A stretch of DNA of 64,000 bases. It comes from Acidobacteriaceae bacterium (GTDB taxonomy: Bacteria > Acidobacteriota > Terriglobia > Terriglobales > Acidobacteriaceae). A program made the position numbers and the translations under genes. The stretch is taken from assembly GCA_027307045.1 (NCBI GenBank), contig DAHUXR010000005.1, positions 1 through 64,000 on the forward strand, written 5' to 3'. The notes beneath the pieces were generated by a model that ran no database searches, was not told where the DNA came from, and saw nothing but the letters and a program-made list of their open reading frames with translations. This document shows positions 42,880 to 51,929 of the stretch, one piece after another; within the stretch, counting starts at the first letter, position 1; each line of letters begins with the position of its first letter.

Positions 42880-43728
42880 GTGCAAATCTCCCAAACTCAA
42901 CTGGTTCTCATCGCGCTTGCCATAGTAGCTGTCGGCGTACAAGTTTTTATTCTCCGCGTCCTCAAACAGCGGAAGCTGCGTTCCGAATTTCCCGTCTTTT
43001 CCCGCTACTTAGTTTTTTGCATTGGCGGCTCTGCCATCACCCTGATTCCATTTGTGGTCTACTGCCCGCAATACTTCTATGTGTACTGGGCTCTTACCGC
43101 AGTGACGATGGTGCTGGAGTTTGGTGTTCTGTATGAACTGCTGGTGAACGCCCTCAAGCCGTATTCTGCTCTCATTGACCTGGGCAAAATGCTGTTCCGG
43201 TGGGCCGCAGTTTTCCTGATTCTGGCAGCCTTGCTCACCGCATTCGCCACCACGGGTTCTGGCAATAACAAGCTGGTTGCTGCGTCAGAGCTGTTGCAGC
43301 GCACCGTTCGCCTGATGCAGTGCGGTCTCTTGCTGCTGTTCTTCGGGCTGGAAAAGCGTCTCGGTCTTTCATGGCGCACGCACAGCATGAGTATCGCGAT
43401 GGGTCTGGGCATCTATGCAGGAGTGGACCTCAGCACCACTTACTTGATTGACCGTTTGCCAGCATTGGCCGGCACTTTCCAGATCCTTACGAACCTTGTC
43501 TATCTTGGAGCTACGTCGCTCTGGGCTTATAGCCTGGCCAAGCCGGAGCCCGTGCGCGGCAACGTGCTGGATTCGCCTCGCCGACTTATCTTCCAGCGCT
43601 GGAATGAAGCGCTTTTGACTCACACCGTCCGCGGCGAAATGGCCTTTGCCGGAAGCGGAATGGAATCATTCCTTCCCGGCGTGGAACAAACCGTGGAACG
43701 CGTCCTGGCTCGCAAGATCATCCAGTAA
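42880..43728 (+). CDS. Uncharacterised integral membrane protein (about 7 TM)
   Basis: GTG start with GGAGGAAAC RBS; hydrophobic helices throughout. Located between gyrB and dnaN. Confidence 0.75.
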   Translation: MQISQTQLVLIALAIVAVGVQVFILRVLKQRKLRSEFPVFSRYLVFCIGGSAITLIPFVVYCPQYFYVYWALTAVTMVLEFGVLYELLVNALKPYSALIDLGKMLFRWAAVFLILAALLTAFATTGSGNNKLVAASELLQRTVRLMQCGLLLLFFGLEKRLGLSWRTHSMSIAMGLGIYAGVDLSTTYLIDRLPALAGTFQILTNLVYLGATSLWAYSLAKPEPVRGNVLDSPRRLIFQRWNEALLTHTVRGEMAFAGSGMESFLPGVEQTVERVLARKIIQ

Positions 43729-43745
43729 GAAAATTGTCTCCAAGA

Positions 43746-43785
43746 AACTACAGGCCGGACATTTTGTCCGGCCTGTAGTTATTTT
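43746..43785. terminator. Strong bidirectional terminator between membrane-protein gene and dnaN
   Basis: Perfect 16-bp stem AACTACAGGCCGGACA-ttt-TGTCCGGCCTGTAGTT followed by ATTTT. Confidence 0.88.
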
Positions 43786-43804
43786 GCTGTACTTTTTCGG
43801 AAAC

Positions 43805-44923
43805 TCAGATCCGCATCGGCATCACGATATAACGGTAACGATACTCGCTGTCCGCAGCCTCGTCTGGACGCAATTGGCCGGCTGTCTGAGCGTCCTTGAA
43901 TTCAAAGCGAACGTCGCCGGAGCCGACCACCTTCAGGAATTCCAGCAGGTACTGTGAATTGAATCCGATCACCATCGGATCACCGGTATAAGCAGTCTCG
44001 ATTGAATCTTCAGATTCGCCGGTCTCTGTGTTGGAAGATGAAACTTTTAATTCGTTCTTCTCCACGCGCATGCGGATAGCGTTGGAGCGTTCATCGGCAA
44101 ATTGCGCGACGCGCTGTATTGCTGCTGAAAGCTCGTCGCAATGAACGGTCACGAATTTGTTGTTCTCGCGCGGAAGTACCGCTTCGTAATTAGGGAACTG
44201 CCCGGTAAGCTGGCGAGAGGTCAGCAGCCGGCCGCCGATACGGAAAAAGAGCGTCGATTCGTCTTTGGCAAACTCAACCGTCTGCGTATCCGTGCTGTTG
44301 AGCAACGTACTTAGCTCAGCCATGGCCTTTTTGGGTACCAGGACTTTCAATTCCCCACTCACGGGCAGCTTGGTGCCGCCGTGTTCGATGTGGGCCAGCC
44401 TATGGCCGTCTGTGGCGATCATGGTCAGCGATTCCGGCTTGAGCACCAGGAGCGCGCCGTTCAACGTGTAGCGCGATTCTTCATTGGATATTGAGAAAAT
44501 GGTCCGGCCAATCAACTGGCGCAATACCTGTGCCGGAAGCTGAAGCGCTGATTCAGCGGGGAACAGCGGCAGTGCGGGAAAATTCGCCCGTGCCATGCCA
44601 ACCATCTTGGTATTCGACCGTCCGCTGCGGATCTGTACCCAGTGATTTTCCAGCAGCTTGATGCTGATGTCGCCATCCGCCAGCAGCTTTACGTAGTCAT
44701 AAAGTTTGCGCGCTGGTATGGTGCACGAACCTTCTTTTTTTACCTTTGCGGGGCAAGACGTGCGCAGGCTCAGATCAAGGTCCGTTGCGGTAATTGACAG
44801 CTTGTCGCCGCCCGCTTCAAAAAGAAAGTTGGAAAGAATGGGGATGGTGGTCTTGCGCTCCACCACGCCCTGTGTTGCCGTGAGTTCCTTCAACAGATCG
44901 TTTTTGCTGACGCTGATTTCCAT
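43805..44923 (-). CDS. dnaN: DNA polymerase III subunit beta (sliding clamp)
   Basis: MEISVSKNDLLKELTATQGVVERKTTIPILSNFLFEA...; C-terminal YIVMPMRI. Start corrected to 44923. Confidence 0.97.
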   Translation of the reverse strand: MEISVSKNDLLKELTATQGVVERKTTIPILSNFLFEAGGDKLSITATDLDLSLRTSCPAKVKKEGSCTIPARKLYDYVKLLADGDISIKLLENHWVQIRSGRSNTKMVGMARANFPALPLFPAESALQLPAQVLRQLIGRTIFSISNEESRYTLNGALLVLKPESLTMIATDGHRLAHIEHGGTKLPVSGELKVLVPKKAMAELSTLLNSTDTQTVEFAKDESTLFFRIGGRLLTSRQLTGQFPNYEAVLPRENNKFVTVHCDELSAAIQRVAQFADERSNAIRMRVEKNELKVSSSNTETGESEDSIETAYTGDPMVIGFNSQYLLEFLKVVGSGDVRFEFKDAQTAGQLRPDEAADSEYRYRYIVMPMRI

Positions 44924-45131
44924 CGTAGTTCCCACCTCAGTGCCCACGGCGGAAGGCATAATCTTTGGCCCCCTGAATAAATTCTAAATGCTGTACACAA
45001 AATGTCACTTCATGCAGGATACAGCAAATCCCGCTAAAAGCGGCTCTGCCGTTGCCACTCGCGCTTCTGTTCTGCGGCTGTCATTCTAATCTTTTCATTT
45101 TGGTCTTTGGTGGAAAATCGCTGCCCCAGAA

Positions 45132-45151
45132 TGTGGAGAACCTGTGGATTT
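45132..45151. promoter_or_regulatory. Tandem DnaA-box-like sequences in dnaN-dnaA intergenic region
   Basis: TGTGGAGAA (45132) and TGTGGATTT (45143), 11 bp apart, near-matches to TGTGNATAA. Confidence 0.4.
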
Positions 45152-45298
45152 TCTGCACTAAACTTACTGCAAACAGCTGGAACTTGCCGATGTTGACGCG
45201 AGCCCGATGGCTGTATTCCTAAAATCTCCCTCGCCCCTCGCATCTTGAGCAAGAAAAGGGAAATGTCTTGCATGCTCGGCTCAGGAAAAGCGCTATCG

Positions 45299-45319
45299 TT
45301 AGGGACAATTTGTCCCTAA
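45299..45319. promoter_or_regulatory. Perfect 21-bp palindrome downstream of dnaA
   Basis: TTAGGGACAA-T-TTGTCCCTAA. Confidence 0.55.
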
Positions 45320-45347
45320 TCGACAAAGAGGGATTGAACGTCAACTC

Positions 45348-46742
45348 CTAGCTATTCAACGTTTCGGTTAGTTTATTCAGCAGCCGGTTTAGGTCCTTGT
45401 CCGCCTGCCGCTGTTCCTCAATCTTGTCGATCGAATGCATGACGGTAGTGTGATGCTTGCCGCCAAACTGCCTGCCAATTTCCGGCAATGACGCTTCCGT
45501 CATCTGTTTGGCCAGATACATGGCAATCTGCCGCGGAAACACGATTGCGCGAGAGTTGCTCTTGGCTTTGATCTCAATCACGCGCAGGCCAAACTGCTCT
45601 GCCACCGCTTTCTGGATTGCATCAATAGTGATCTTGCGCGCCTGTGAGTCGATGAAATTCTTCAGCACCTGTTGTGCCGTGATCAGGCTGATTTCAGCGC
45701 CGGTCAGTGAGCAATAGGCAATCAGGCGGATCAACGCGCCTTCCAGCTCGCGCACGTTTGTCCGTACGTTGGAAGCGATGTACAACGCAAGATCTGTCGA
45801 GAGAACGACACGCTCCGACTCTGCTTTCTTCTGCAGGATCGCAACTTTGGTTTCCAGATCGGGCGGCTGAATGTCCGCAATCAGGCCCCATTCAAAGCGC
45901 GAGCGCAAGCGGTCTTCAATTTCCGGCAGCTCCTTCGGCGGACGATCGCTGGCAATCACGATCTGCTTCATGGACTCGTGCAGCGCGTTGAACGTATGGA
46001 AAAATTCTTCCTGCGTGCGCTCTTTCTGCGCCAGGAACTGAATGTCATCAATCAGCAGCACGTCCACGTTGCGGAACTTATCGCGGAAGCTGATCATTTT
46101 GTCGTAGCGCAGCGAATTAATCATCTCATTGGTGAATTTTTCACTCGAGATGTAGCAGATGGAAGCCTGTGGCTGGCGCCGTTTTACTTCATGACCAATG
46201 GCCTGCATCAAATGGGTTTTACCCATGCCTACGCCGCCATAAAGGAATAGCGGATTGTAAGCCTTGGACGGGCGCTCCGCCACGGCCTGTGACGCTGCAT
46301 GCGCGAACTGGTTACCCGCGCCGATCACAAATGCGCCAAACGTGTACTTGGGGCTGAGCTGCGCCGCGGAATCCCAGTCGAAGCGCTGCTGTCTGGAGGC
46401 GGAGGGCGCCGATGTGCCGCTGGCTGAAACCGGAGCGAACCCTCCATCGGAACGGACCGGAGGCACTGTGGGATCTTCTTCCGCGGTAACGAACTTTACG
46501 TCCTGATATTCAGGAGCCAGCGTGTCCATGGCTTCCTGGATCAGGTCACCGAATTTTTCTCCCAGCTGACGAAACTCCGGGTTCGGCACCCGGACAAAAA
46601 TTATGTTGCCGTTGATGTGGCTGAACCGCGTGGGCTTGAGCCATGTGTCATAGGAATGGCGAGTGATCTTTTTTTCCAGTGCTCCAAGTATTCGGAGCCA
46701 TGGATTCGCAGTTGCGGTAATTGTCGCAGCGGGTAATGACAT
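45348..46742 (-). CDS. dnaA: Chromosomal replication initiator protein DnaA
   Basis: FLYGGVGMGKTHLMQAIGHEV...VLLIDDIQFLAQKERTQEEFFHTFNALHESMKQIVIASDRPPKELPEIEDRLRSRFEWGL...IGRQFGGKHHTTVMHSIDKIEE. Likely start MSLPAATI at 46742, not 47027. Confidence 0.97.
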   Translation of the reverse strand: MSLPAATITATANPWLRILGALEKKITRHSYDTWLKPTRFSHINGNIIFVRVPNPEFRQLGEKFGDLIQEAMDTLAPEYQDVKFVTAEEDPTVPPVRSDGGFAPVSASGTSAPSASRQQRFDWDSAAQLSPKYTFGAFVIGAGNQFAHAASQAVAERPSKAYNPLFLYGGVGMGKTHLMQAIGHEVKRRQPQASICYISSEKFTNEMINSLRYDKMISFRDKFRNVDVLLIDDIQFLAQKERTQEEFFHTFNALHESMKQIVIASDRPPKELPEIEDRLRSRFEWGLIADIQPPDLETKVAILQKKAESERVVLSTDLALYIASNVRTNVRELEGALIRLIAYCSLTGAEISLITAQQVLKNFIDSQARKITIDAIQKAVAEQFGLRVIEIKAKSNSRAIVFPRQIAMYLAKQMTEASLPEIGRQFGGKHHTTVMHSIDKIEEQRQADKDLNRLLNKLTETLNS

Positions 46743-47304
46743 TCTTGGGATGGTTCCTATGTTGTGAGCCGGCCAGGGCTCGTGGTTAAACTCGAAGAAA
46801 CTTGATCTAGTTGTGCAAGGGCGAAGCAGAAGTGTTGAACACTTCGTTGTGCAACAATTTTTTTTTCGACTGGTGGGCATACTAGCACGAAGTTCACCCG
46901 CTGGAAATGCATACGCCAGACTTTTTTTTGCGATCACCAAATTTCTTCTGAACATCGCTTGTAGTTTTGCCGTGCCGCAATTTTGTAATTGCAGCAAGCG
47001 TGGTGCAAGATTCAATTCTGTTGTCACGCTTGCTAAGTGATAGCGGTGTTCCTGTCGCGTGCCACATGAGAAATTGTCTGGCGAGAATTGCAGCCGAGCG
47101 GTTTGCCGCCAGAAGAATTTAAACGATCAGCGGAATGGCGAAAAATGTCACTTCGCACCCTAGCTGCATAGGAGTCAACAAGGAAAATAACTCGTACCAA
47201 CCCCCTTCTGCTCACCGGTTGCTCAAAGTGGCACGAAAGGCCAGAATTCCTTTATACTTATCGTTTGCCCAGCAAACAATCCCGAGTAGGAGTTCCACAA
47301 GTCA
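46743..47304. other. Candidate origin-proximal dnaA-rpmH divergent intergenic region
   Basis: About 560 bp between divergently transcribed dnaA and rpmH with T8-T10 tracts. Gene context matches known oriC arrangements, but no clear DnaA-box cluster was seen here. Confidence 0.45.
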
Positions 47305-47460
47305 ATGCCCAAGCGCACTTTTCAACCCAACCGCCGCCGTCGTTCCAAGGTGCACGGTTTTCGCACACGAATGAAAACAAAGAGCGGAAGGGCGGTCCTC
47401 TCCCGCCGCCGCGCTAAAGGACGCAAGCGCGTTTCCGTGAAGCCTGGCTTCCGGGAATAG
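47305..47460 (+). CDS. rpmH: 50S ribosomal protein bL34 (51 aa; not in the supplied ORF track)
   Basis: Manual translation: [51 protein letters not shown]. Confidence 0.97.
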   Translation: MPKRTFQPNRRRRSKVHGFRTRMKTKSGRAVLSRRRAKGRKRVSVKPGFRE

Positions 47461-47471
47461 TTTTACCCGCA

Positions 47472-47876
47472 ATGTCCATTCTGCCTGCCAGACCAGCCGT
47501 GAAAGAAACTTCTAACAAAGTGTCGCAAGGTTTCCCCCGGGAAGCGCGATTGTTGAAGCATGCTGACTTTCAAGTGGTCTACAAACAGGGCAGGAAGCAT
47601 TTCTCCGGAAACATGACGGCTTTTTACCGCGAGAACCAGGATACCGTGGGTCCACGTGTAGGCTTCACTGTGGGCAAGGTGCTGGGTGGCGCCGTGGACC
47701 GCAACCGCATTCGTCGGCGCATGCGCTCGGCGGTGCGAAACCACTTTAGAGAACTCGCCCGTCCACTGGATCTGGTGTTACATCCGCGCAAGAGCGTGCT
47801 GACTTTGGAGTTTTCCCAACTGGATGCAGAGGTTATGCAAGTATTTGCCGCCGTGCAACGAGGTCGTGGACGATGA
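47472..47876 (+). CDS. rnpA: Ribonuclease P protein component
   Basis: [23 protein letters not shown]...[30 protein letters not shown]. Confidence 0.95.
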   Translation: MSILPARPAVKETSNKVSQGFPREARLLKHADFQVVYKQGRKHFSGNMTAFYRENQDTVGPRVGFTVGKVLGGAVDRNRIRRRMRSAVRNHFRELARPLDLVLHPRKSVLTLEFSQLDAEVMQVFAAVQRGRGR

Positions 47877-48139
47877 AGACCCTGGCCAAGTTTTGCTTGT
47901 GGTTTTACAAGGGCGCCATTTCTCCGCACCTGCCGGTCGCCTGCCGATTCGTACCTAGTTGTTCAGAATACGCAGCAGAAGCCGTCGCAAAGCGCGGTCT
48001 GCTCCATGGATCGGCTTTAGGGCTTTGGCGGATACTGCGTTGCAATCCCTTCGCGCGAGGGGGCTATGATCCTGTTCCGGCAAAGAAAGCCACAAAGGCA
48101 ATGGCGGCCGAGCGGCCACAAGCAGGGCAGAAGAGCTAG
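47873..48139 (+). CDS. yidD: Membrane protein insertion efficiency factor YidD
   Basis: [66 protein letters not shown]. Confidence 0.96.
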   Translation: MKTLAKFCLWFYKGAISPHLPVACRFVPSCSEYAAEAVAKRGLLHGSALGLWRILRCNPFARGGYDPVPAKKATKAMAAERPQAGQKS

Positions 48140-48155
48140 CAAGGGTTCAACAATC

Positions 48156-48383
48156 GTGAAAGCGGGCTGGGCGAAGCGATACGACTTGATGAAAAAGCGC
48201 CAAGTCAGGAACTGGGAGTCAAAGGCACAACAGACTACTTTTGATCCAGAAGCCCCGGCGTTTTGGAGCGAAGAGACAAGATTGATCGAGTGGCAAGGCG
48301 CGAGCGTCGCCGAGCTACAGGAACACAACAGGCTACTTTTGGAAGACATGCTCCAGCGGTTTGGAGCGAATCGACAGGAATAG
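48156..48383 (+). CDS. Small hypothetical protein between yidD and yidC
   Basis: In-frame GTG at 48156 within ORF 48066..48383; same strand, tightly packed. No family recognised. Confidence 0.4.
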   Translation: MKAGWAKRYDLMKKRQVRNWESKAQQTTFDPEAPAFWSEETRLIEWQGASVAELQEHNRLLLEDMLQRFGANRQE

Positions 48384-48392
48384 AAGAAATCA

Positions 48393-50201
48393 TTGACTGA
48401 ATATCGCAATCCGCAGAACGAACCTGGCTCAGACAAGCGAATGCTTCTGGCCCTGGTAGCAGTATTCGTGGTGCTTGGCGTGATGCAGTACTTCATGCCG
48501 AAGCCCAAGACCCCGCCGGCCAAAGACCAGGCACAACAGCAGCCGCAGCAGGCCCAGCAGACGCCCAGTCCGGTGGCGGCGCCTACAACATCCTCGACCC
48601 CGGTCTCGCCCAGGTCTCCTGCAGCGGCGGTAAAAGCTCCCGTGAAGACGGCGGCCAGTGAGACGGAATCGATTTTAGAAACTCCGACATATCGCATCAC
48701 CTTCACGAACCGCGGCGCCAGCGTGAAGTCCTGGCTGCTTACGGAAAAAGAAAAGCTCAAGGATGGCAAGGAAAAGTACAGGTACACAGACGATAACGGC
48801 AAACCCTTTGAACTGGTGAATCCGACAGTGGCCGGTCAGCTGGGGAACCCGCTTTCATTTTTTGCCTATGATAAAGACCTTGAGAAAAAGCTGAATGAGT
48901 CTCTTTATGTCGGGGGCGGGGCAAGCGGCCCAACATCCGGCGCGCTGAGGTATGAGTTCTCAGATGGCGACGTCACGGTACGTAAGACGTTTCGTCCCGA
49001 TAAGAACAACATCCTTAGCGTTGAAACTGAAGTTCTGCGAAACGGTCAGCGAGTTGCAGCGTATCCCAAATGGGCGAGCGGTCTGGGTGATCAGATGGCG
49101 CCGGCTTCCTACACTAAGAGCCGGGTTGATTACCAGCAGGGCTCAACGCTGGAACGCAAGGACCCGACTTCGGGTGGAATTATAAGAAGCAAGAAATGGA
49201 TTGTTGGTGGAGACACGGTACCGGGCCCGTTGGATTGGGCCGCCACCGCCGATCAGTATTTTGCCGTCGCTTTTCTGCCGGACAGTCCTAAAGATTCAAC
49301 GTTGGTCACGTTGAACTCTCAGGCAGAAGTGCCTAAGAACCCTGACAAGCCCACTGAAGGTAACGACAAGGCCAACGTTGTTGGGCTGGCTTTTGGAAAT
49401 ACCGGAGGCCCAACGCGTGTTCGTGTATTTGCCGGCGCCAAAGCGGTGGACGTGCTTGAAAGTATCCAGAGCCACCCCGGCGGCCCGGACCTGCGCGGCA
49501 TTTATGACTTCGGCACCTTCAGCTTTATTGCTCGCCCGCTTTTCCTGTGGCTGAAATGGACATACACAAACTGGATCAACAACTGGGGCTGGGCCATCGC
49601 ATTTCTGACCCTGGTTATAACCATGGCGCTGCTGCCTCTGCGCATATCCAGCATGAAATCATCACTGCGGATGCAGAGAATCCAGCCGCAGATGAAGTCC
49701 ATCCAGGAGAAATACAAGCGCTATAGCCTGACCGATCCGCGCCGCGCGGACATGCAGAAGGAAATGCAGGCGCTCTACAAGAAAGAAGGCGTAAATCCAG
49801 TGGGCGGCTGCTTCCCTCTGCTGCTGCAATTGCCTTTCCTCTACGCGTTTTACGCCATGCTGAACAACGCTATTGAACTGCGCCAGGCGAACTGGCTTTG
49901 GGTACACGATCTCTCCATGCCGGATCCGTGGCATCTGCTGCCGATCATTATCATTGTGGCGATGTTTGTGCAGCAAAAGAACGCGCCGCAAGGCGGAATG
50001 GACCCGGCGCAGCAGAAGATCATGGCATTTATGGGCCCACTGATGTTCGGAGCTTTCAGCTGGAGCATGCCAGCCGGACTTTCTATTTATCTGGCGCTCA
50101 GCACGCTGCTGGGTTGGGCGCAGCAAATATTCATCAATCGCTCTGAGTTGGGCCAGCAGGTCAAAAAAACTATTGAAAAGCGTAATGCGCGCAAACGCTA
50201 A
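48393..50201 (+). CDS. yidC: Membrane protein insertase YidC
   Basis: MLLALVAVFVVLGVMQYFMPKPK...large periplasmic domain...MKSSLRMQRIQPQMKSIQEKYK...NPVGGCFPLLLQLPFLYAFYAML. TTG start. Confidence 0.97.
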   Translation: MTEYRNPQNEPGSDKRMLLALVAVFVVLGVMQYFMPKPKTPPAKDQAQQQPQQAQQTPSPVAAPTTSSTPVSPRSPAAAVKAPVKTAASETESILETPTYRITFTNRGASVKSWLLTEKEKLKDGKEKYRYTDDNGKPFELVNPTVAGQLGNPLSFFAYDKDLEKKLNESLYVGGGASGPTSGALRYEFSDGDVTVRKTFRPDKNNILSVETEVLRNGQRVAAYPKWASGLGDQMAPASYTKSRVDYQQGSTLERKDPTSGGIIRSKKWIVGGDTVPGPLDWAATADQYFAVAFLPDSPKDSTLVTLNSQAEVPKNPDKPTEGNDKANVVGLAFGNTGGPTRVRVFAGAKAVDVLESIQSHPGGPDLRGIYDFGTFSFIARPLFLWLKWTYTNWINNWGWAIAFLTLVITMALLPLRISSMKSSLRMQRIQPQMKSIQEKYKRYSLTDPRRADMQKEMQALYKKEGVNPVGGCFPLLLQLPFLYAFYAMLNNAIELRQANWLWVHDLSMPDPWHLLPIIIIVAMFVQQKNAPQGGMDPAQQKIMAFMGPLMFGAFSWSMPAGLSIYLALSTLLGWAQQIFINRSELGQQVKKTIEKRNARKR

Positions 50202-50243
50202 AGCGGTAAAGCTGTAAAATTCCCCGGGGAGTTTGAACGACAA

Positions 50244-50756
50244 ATGCTGCAGGACAAAGTCGCAACCGCAAAGAAGATCGATGCATTCCTGAAGAGCATT
50301 ATTTCTTCAGGCGCGTTCAAATTGAAGTACCGCATCACGGTGAATCCTCCTATTGCTCCAGACGCGGAGACGCCTGACATCCTTGTGGAATTTGCCGGCC
50401 CTGACAGCCAACTGCTGCTGGAGCGAGGCGGAGAAGTTTTGCGCTCTTTCGAAGTTCTGACCCACGAATCGCTCCATCTTCATGCTGAAGACCATGACAA
50501 AGTCAGTTTTGACTGCAAAGGCTACCGCGCTGCCCGCCAGCAGGAATTGAAGTTGGCGGCTCAGGTCGCCGCCGATCGGGTATTGCAGAGCGGAGTGCCT
50601 TATTCTTTTGCGCCGATGTCATCGCGCGAGCGCCGCCTGATTCATCTGGCGTTCCGCGACCACGCTTCCCTGGCCACCCAGAGCGAAGGCGAAGGCGGAC
50701 GCCGGTATGTGGTGCTTTATCCGAAAGACTACAAGCCCGCGCGGCCGCGCCGCTAA
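50244..50756 (+). CDS. jag: Jag/KhpB-like KH-R3H RNA-binding protein
   Basis: C-terminal R3H motif SSRERRLIHLAFRDHASLATQSEGEGGRRYVVLYPKD; directly downstream of yidC. Confidence 0.88.
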   Translation: MLQDKVATAKKIDAFLKSIISSGAFKLKYRITVNPPIAPDAETPDILVEFAGPDSQLLLERGGEVLRSFEVLTHESLHLHAEDHDKVSFDCKGYRAARQQELKLAAQVAADRVLQSGVPYSFAPMSSRERRLIHLAFRDHASLATQSEGEGGRRYVVLYPKDYKPARPRR

Positions 50757-50914
50757 CAATCTTCATCTTTAAATCAAGCCCACATCCAATGGCATTCAGC
50801 TATGATGTGCGTGGAATCGCCCGCCGAAGCGCATTTTTCTCAGGTAGTTATTGAAGAATGGCTTGACGGCGTTGGATCGGTTTGAAAACCAAGTGACAGG
50901 AAAATAAGAATCTT

Positions 50915-51754
50915 ATGTCTACGACCGTGACGATGATCGGTGATGTTCCCATCTTTGGATTGCTTGACGACGAAGAACGCGAAGCTCTGGCCCAACTAAT
51001 GGACTGCCGCGATTTCAAGGCAGGTGAAACCATTTTCCATTATGGCGACGCCGGCGGCGAGATTTTTATCCTGCGCTCCGGACGGGTTGAGCTTTTCATT
51101 GAAAGCACGGAAGGGCAAAAAATTGTTCTCTCAGAAAATGAGATGGGCGACGTGATCGGGGAGCTTTCATTCCTGGATGGCGGCGCGCGCACAGGCACCG
51201 CCGTGACCAGTGAACCGACTGAAATGCTGGTCATGCATCGCGACCGGCTGTTGGAGTTTATCGATAAGCATCCACACGCGGCCATGGACTTGCTAACCGC
51301 CGTGGGACGCCGCCTCCGCGCCACCGACGAGCTTTTGCGCACGCAGGTTTCCCGCAACCCCAACCTGGAAGAAGAAGAACGTCTGACTTTTGGTCAGCGC
51401 ATCGCGGACAAAGTAGCCGCTTTCGGCGGTTCGTGGACTTTTATCATCATCTTCGGGGTCATTCTTGGCATCTGGGTCATTCTGAATTCGACGGCGCTGC
51501 TCCGAGACCACTTTGATCCCTATCCGTATATTCTGCTGAACTTATTTTTGTCGATGATTGCATCCGTGCAGGCCCCTGTGATCATGATGTCGCAGAATCG
51601 CTTATCGTCGAAGGACCGATTAAAGTCAGACTTGGATTTTGCGGTGAACTTGAAAGCAGAGTTGGAAGTGGCCCATCTCCATCGCAAAGTTGACCATATT
51701 TATGAGCGGCTTGAAGACCATTTTGCCCGGCTGGAGCGGAAAGGCAGCAATTAG
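50915..51754 (+). CDS. Cyclic-nucleotide-binding domain fused to DUF1003 membrane domain
   Basis: CNB domain (IFHYGDAGGEIFILRSGRVELF...IGELSFLDGGARTGTAV) followed by DUF1003 (GQRIADKVAAFGGSWTFIIIFGVILGIWVILNS...DPYPYILLNLFLSMIASVQAPVIMMSQNR). Confidence 0.92.
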   Translation: MSTTVTMIGDVPIFGLLDDEEREALAQLMDCRDFKAGETIFHYGDAGGEIFILRSGRVELFIESTEGQKIVLSENEMGDVIGELSFLDGGARTGTAVTSEPTEMLVMHRDRLLEFIDKHPHAAMDLLTAVGRRLRATDELLRTQVSRNPNLEEEERLTFGQRIADKVAAFGGSWTFIIIFGVILGIWVILNSTALLRDHFDPYPYILLNLFLSMIASVQAPVIMMSQNRLSSKDRLKSDLDFAVNLKAELEVAHLHRKVDHIYERLEDHFARLERKGSN

Positions 51755-51765
51755 CAATTGGCATA

Positions 51766-51918
51766 TAGCTTTTTTCTGAAATCCCGACCCCGCGTTCTTT
51801 GCGGGTGAGGGATCGCTACCGTTCACGTGCTTTTTAGTGGATGCTAAAATCGGCTTTCCCGCAAGCCCTTGTTAGCGATAGCGATCTCTCGCTACGCTCG
51901 AGATTTCAGAAAAAGCTA
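51766..51918. repeat. MITE/REP-like imperfect inverted-repeat element
   Basis: Terminal arms TAGCTTTTTTCTGAAATC (51766-51783) and GATTTCAGAAAAAGCTA (51902-51918); additional complementary inner segments (GAGGGATCGCTACC vs GCGATAGCGATCTCTC). Confidence 0.6.
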
Positions 51919-51929
51919 ATCACTTCTGC

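Noticed and set aside
46743-47027. N-terminal 95-aa extension of the dnaA ORF
   Set aside because: Upstream residues lack DnaA similarity and cover T-tract-rich intergenic DNA; the internal start MSLPAATI at 46742 fits DnaA domain I.
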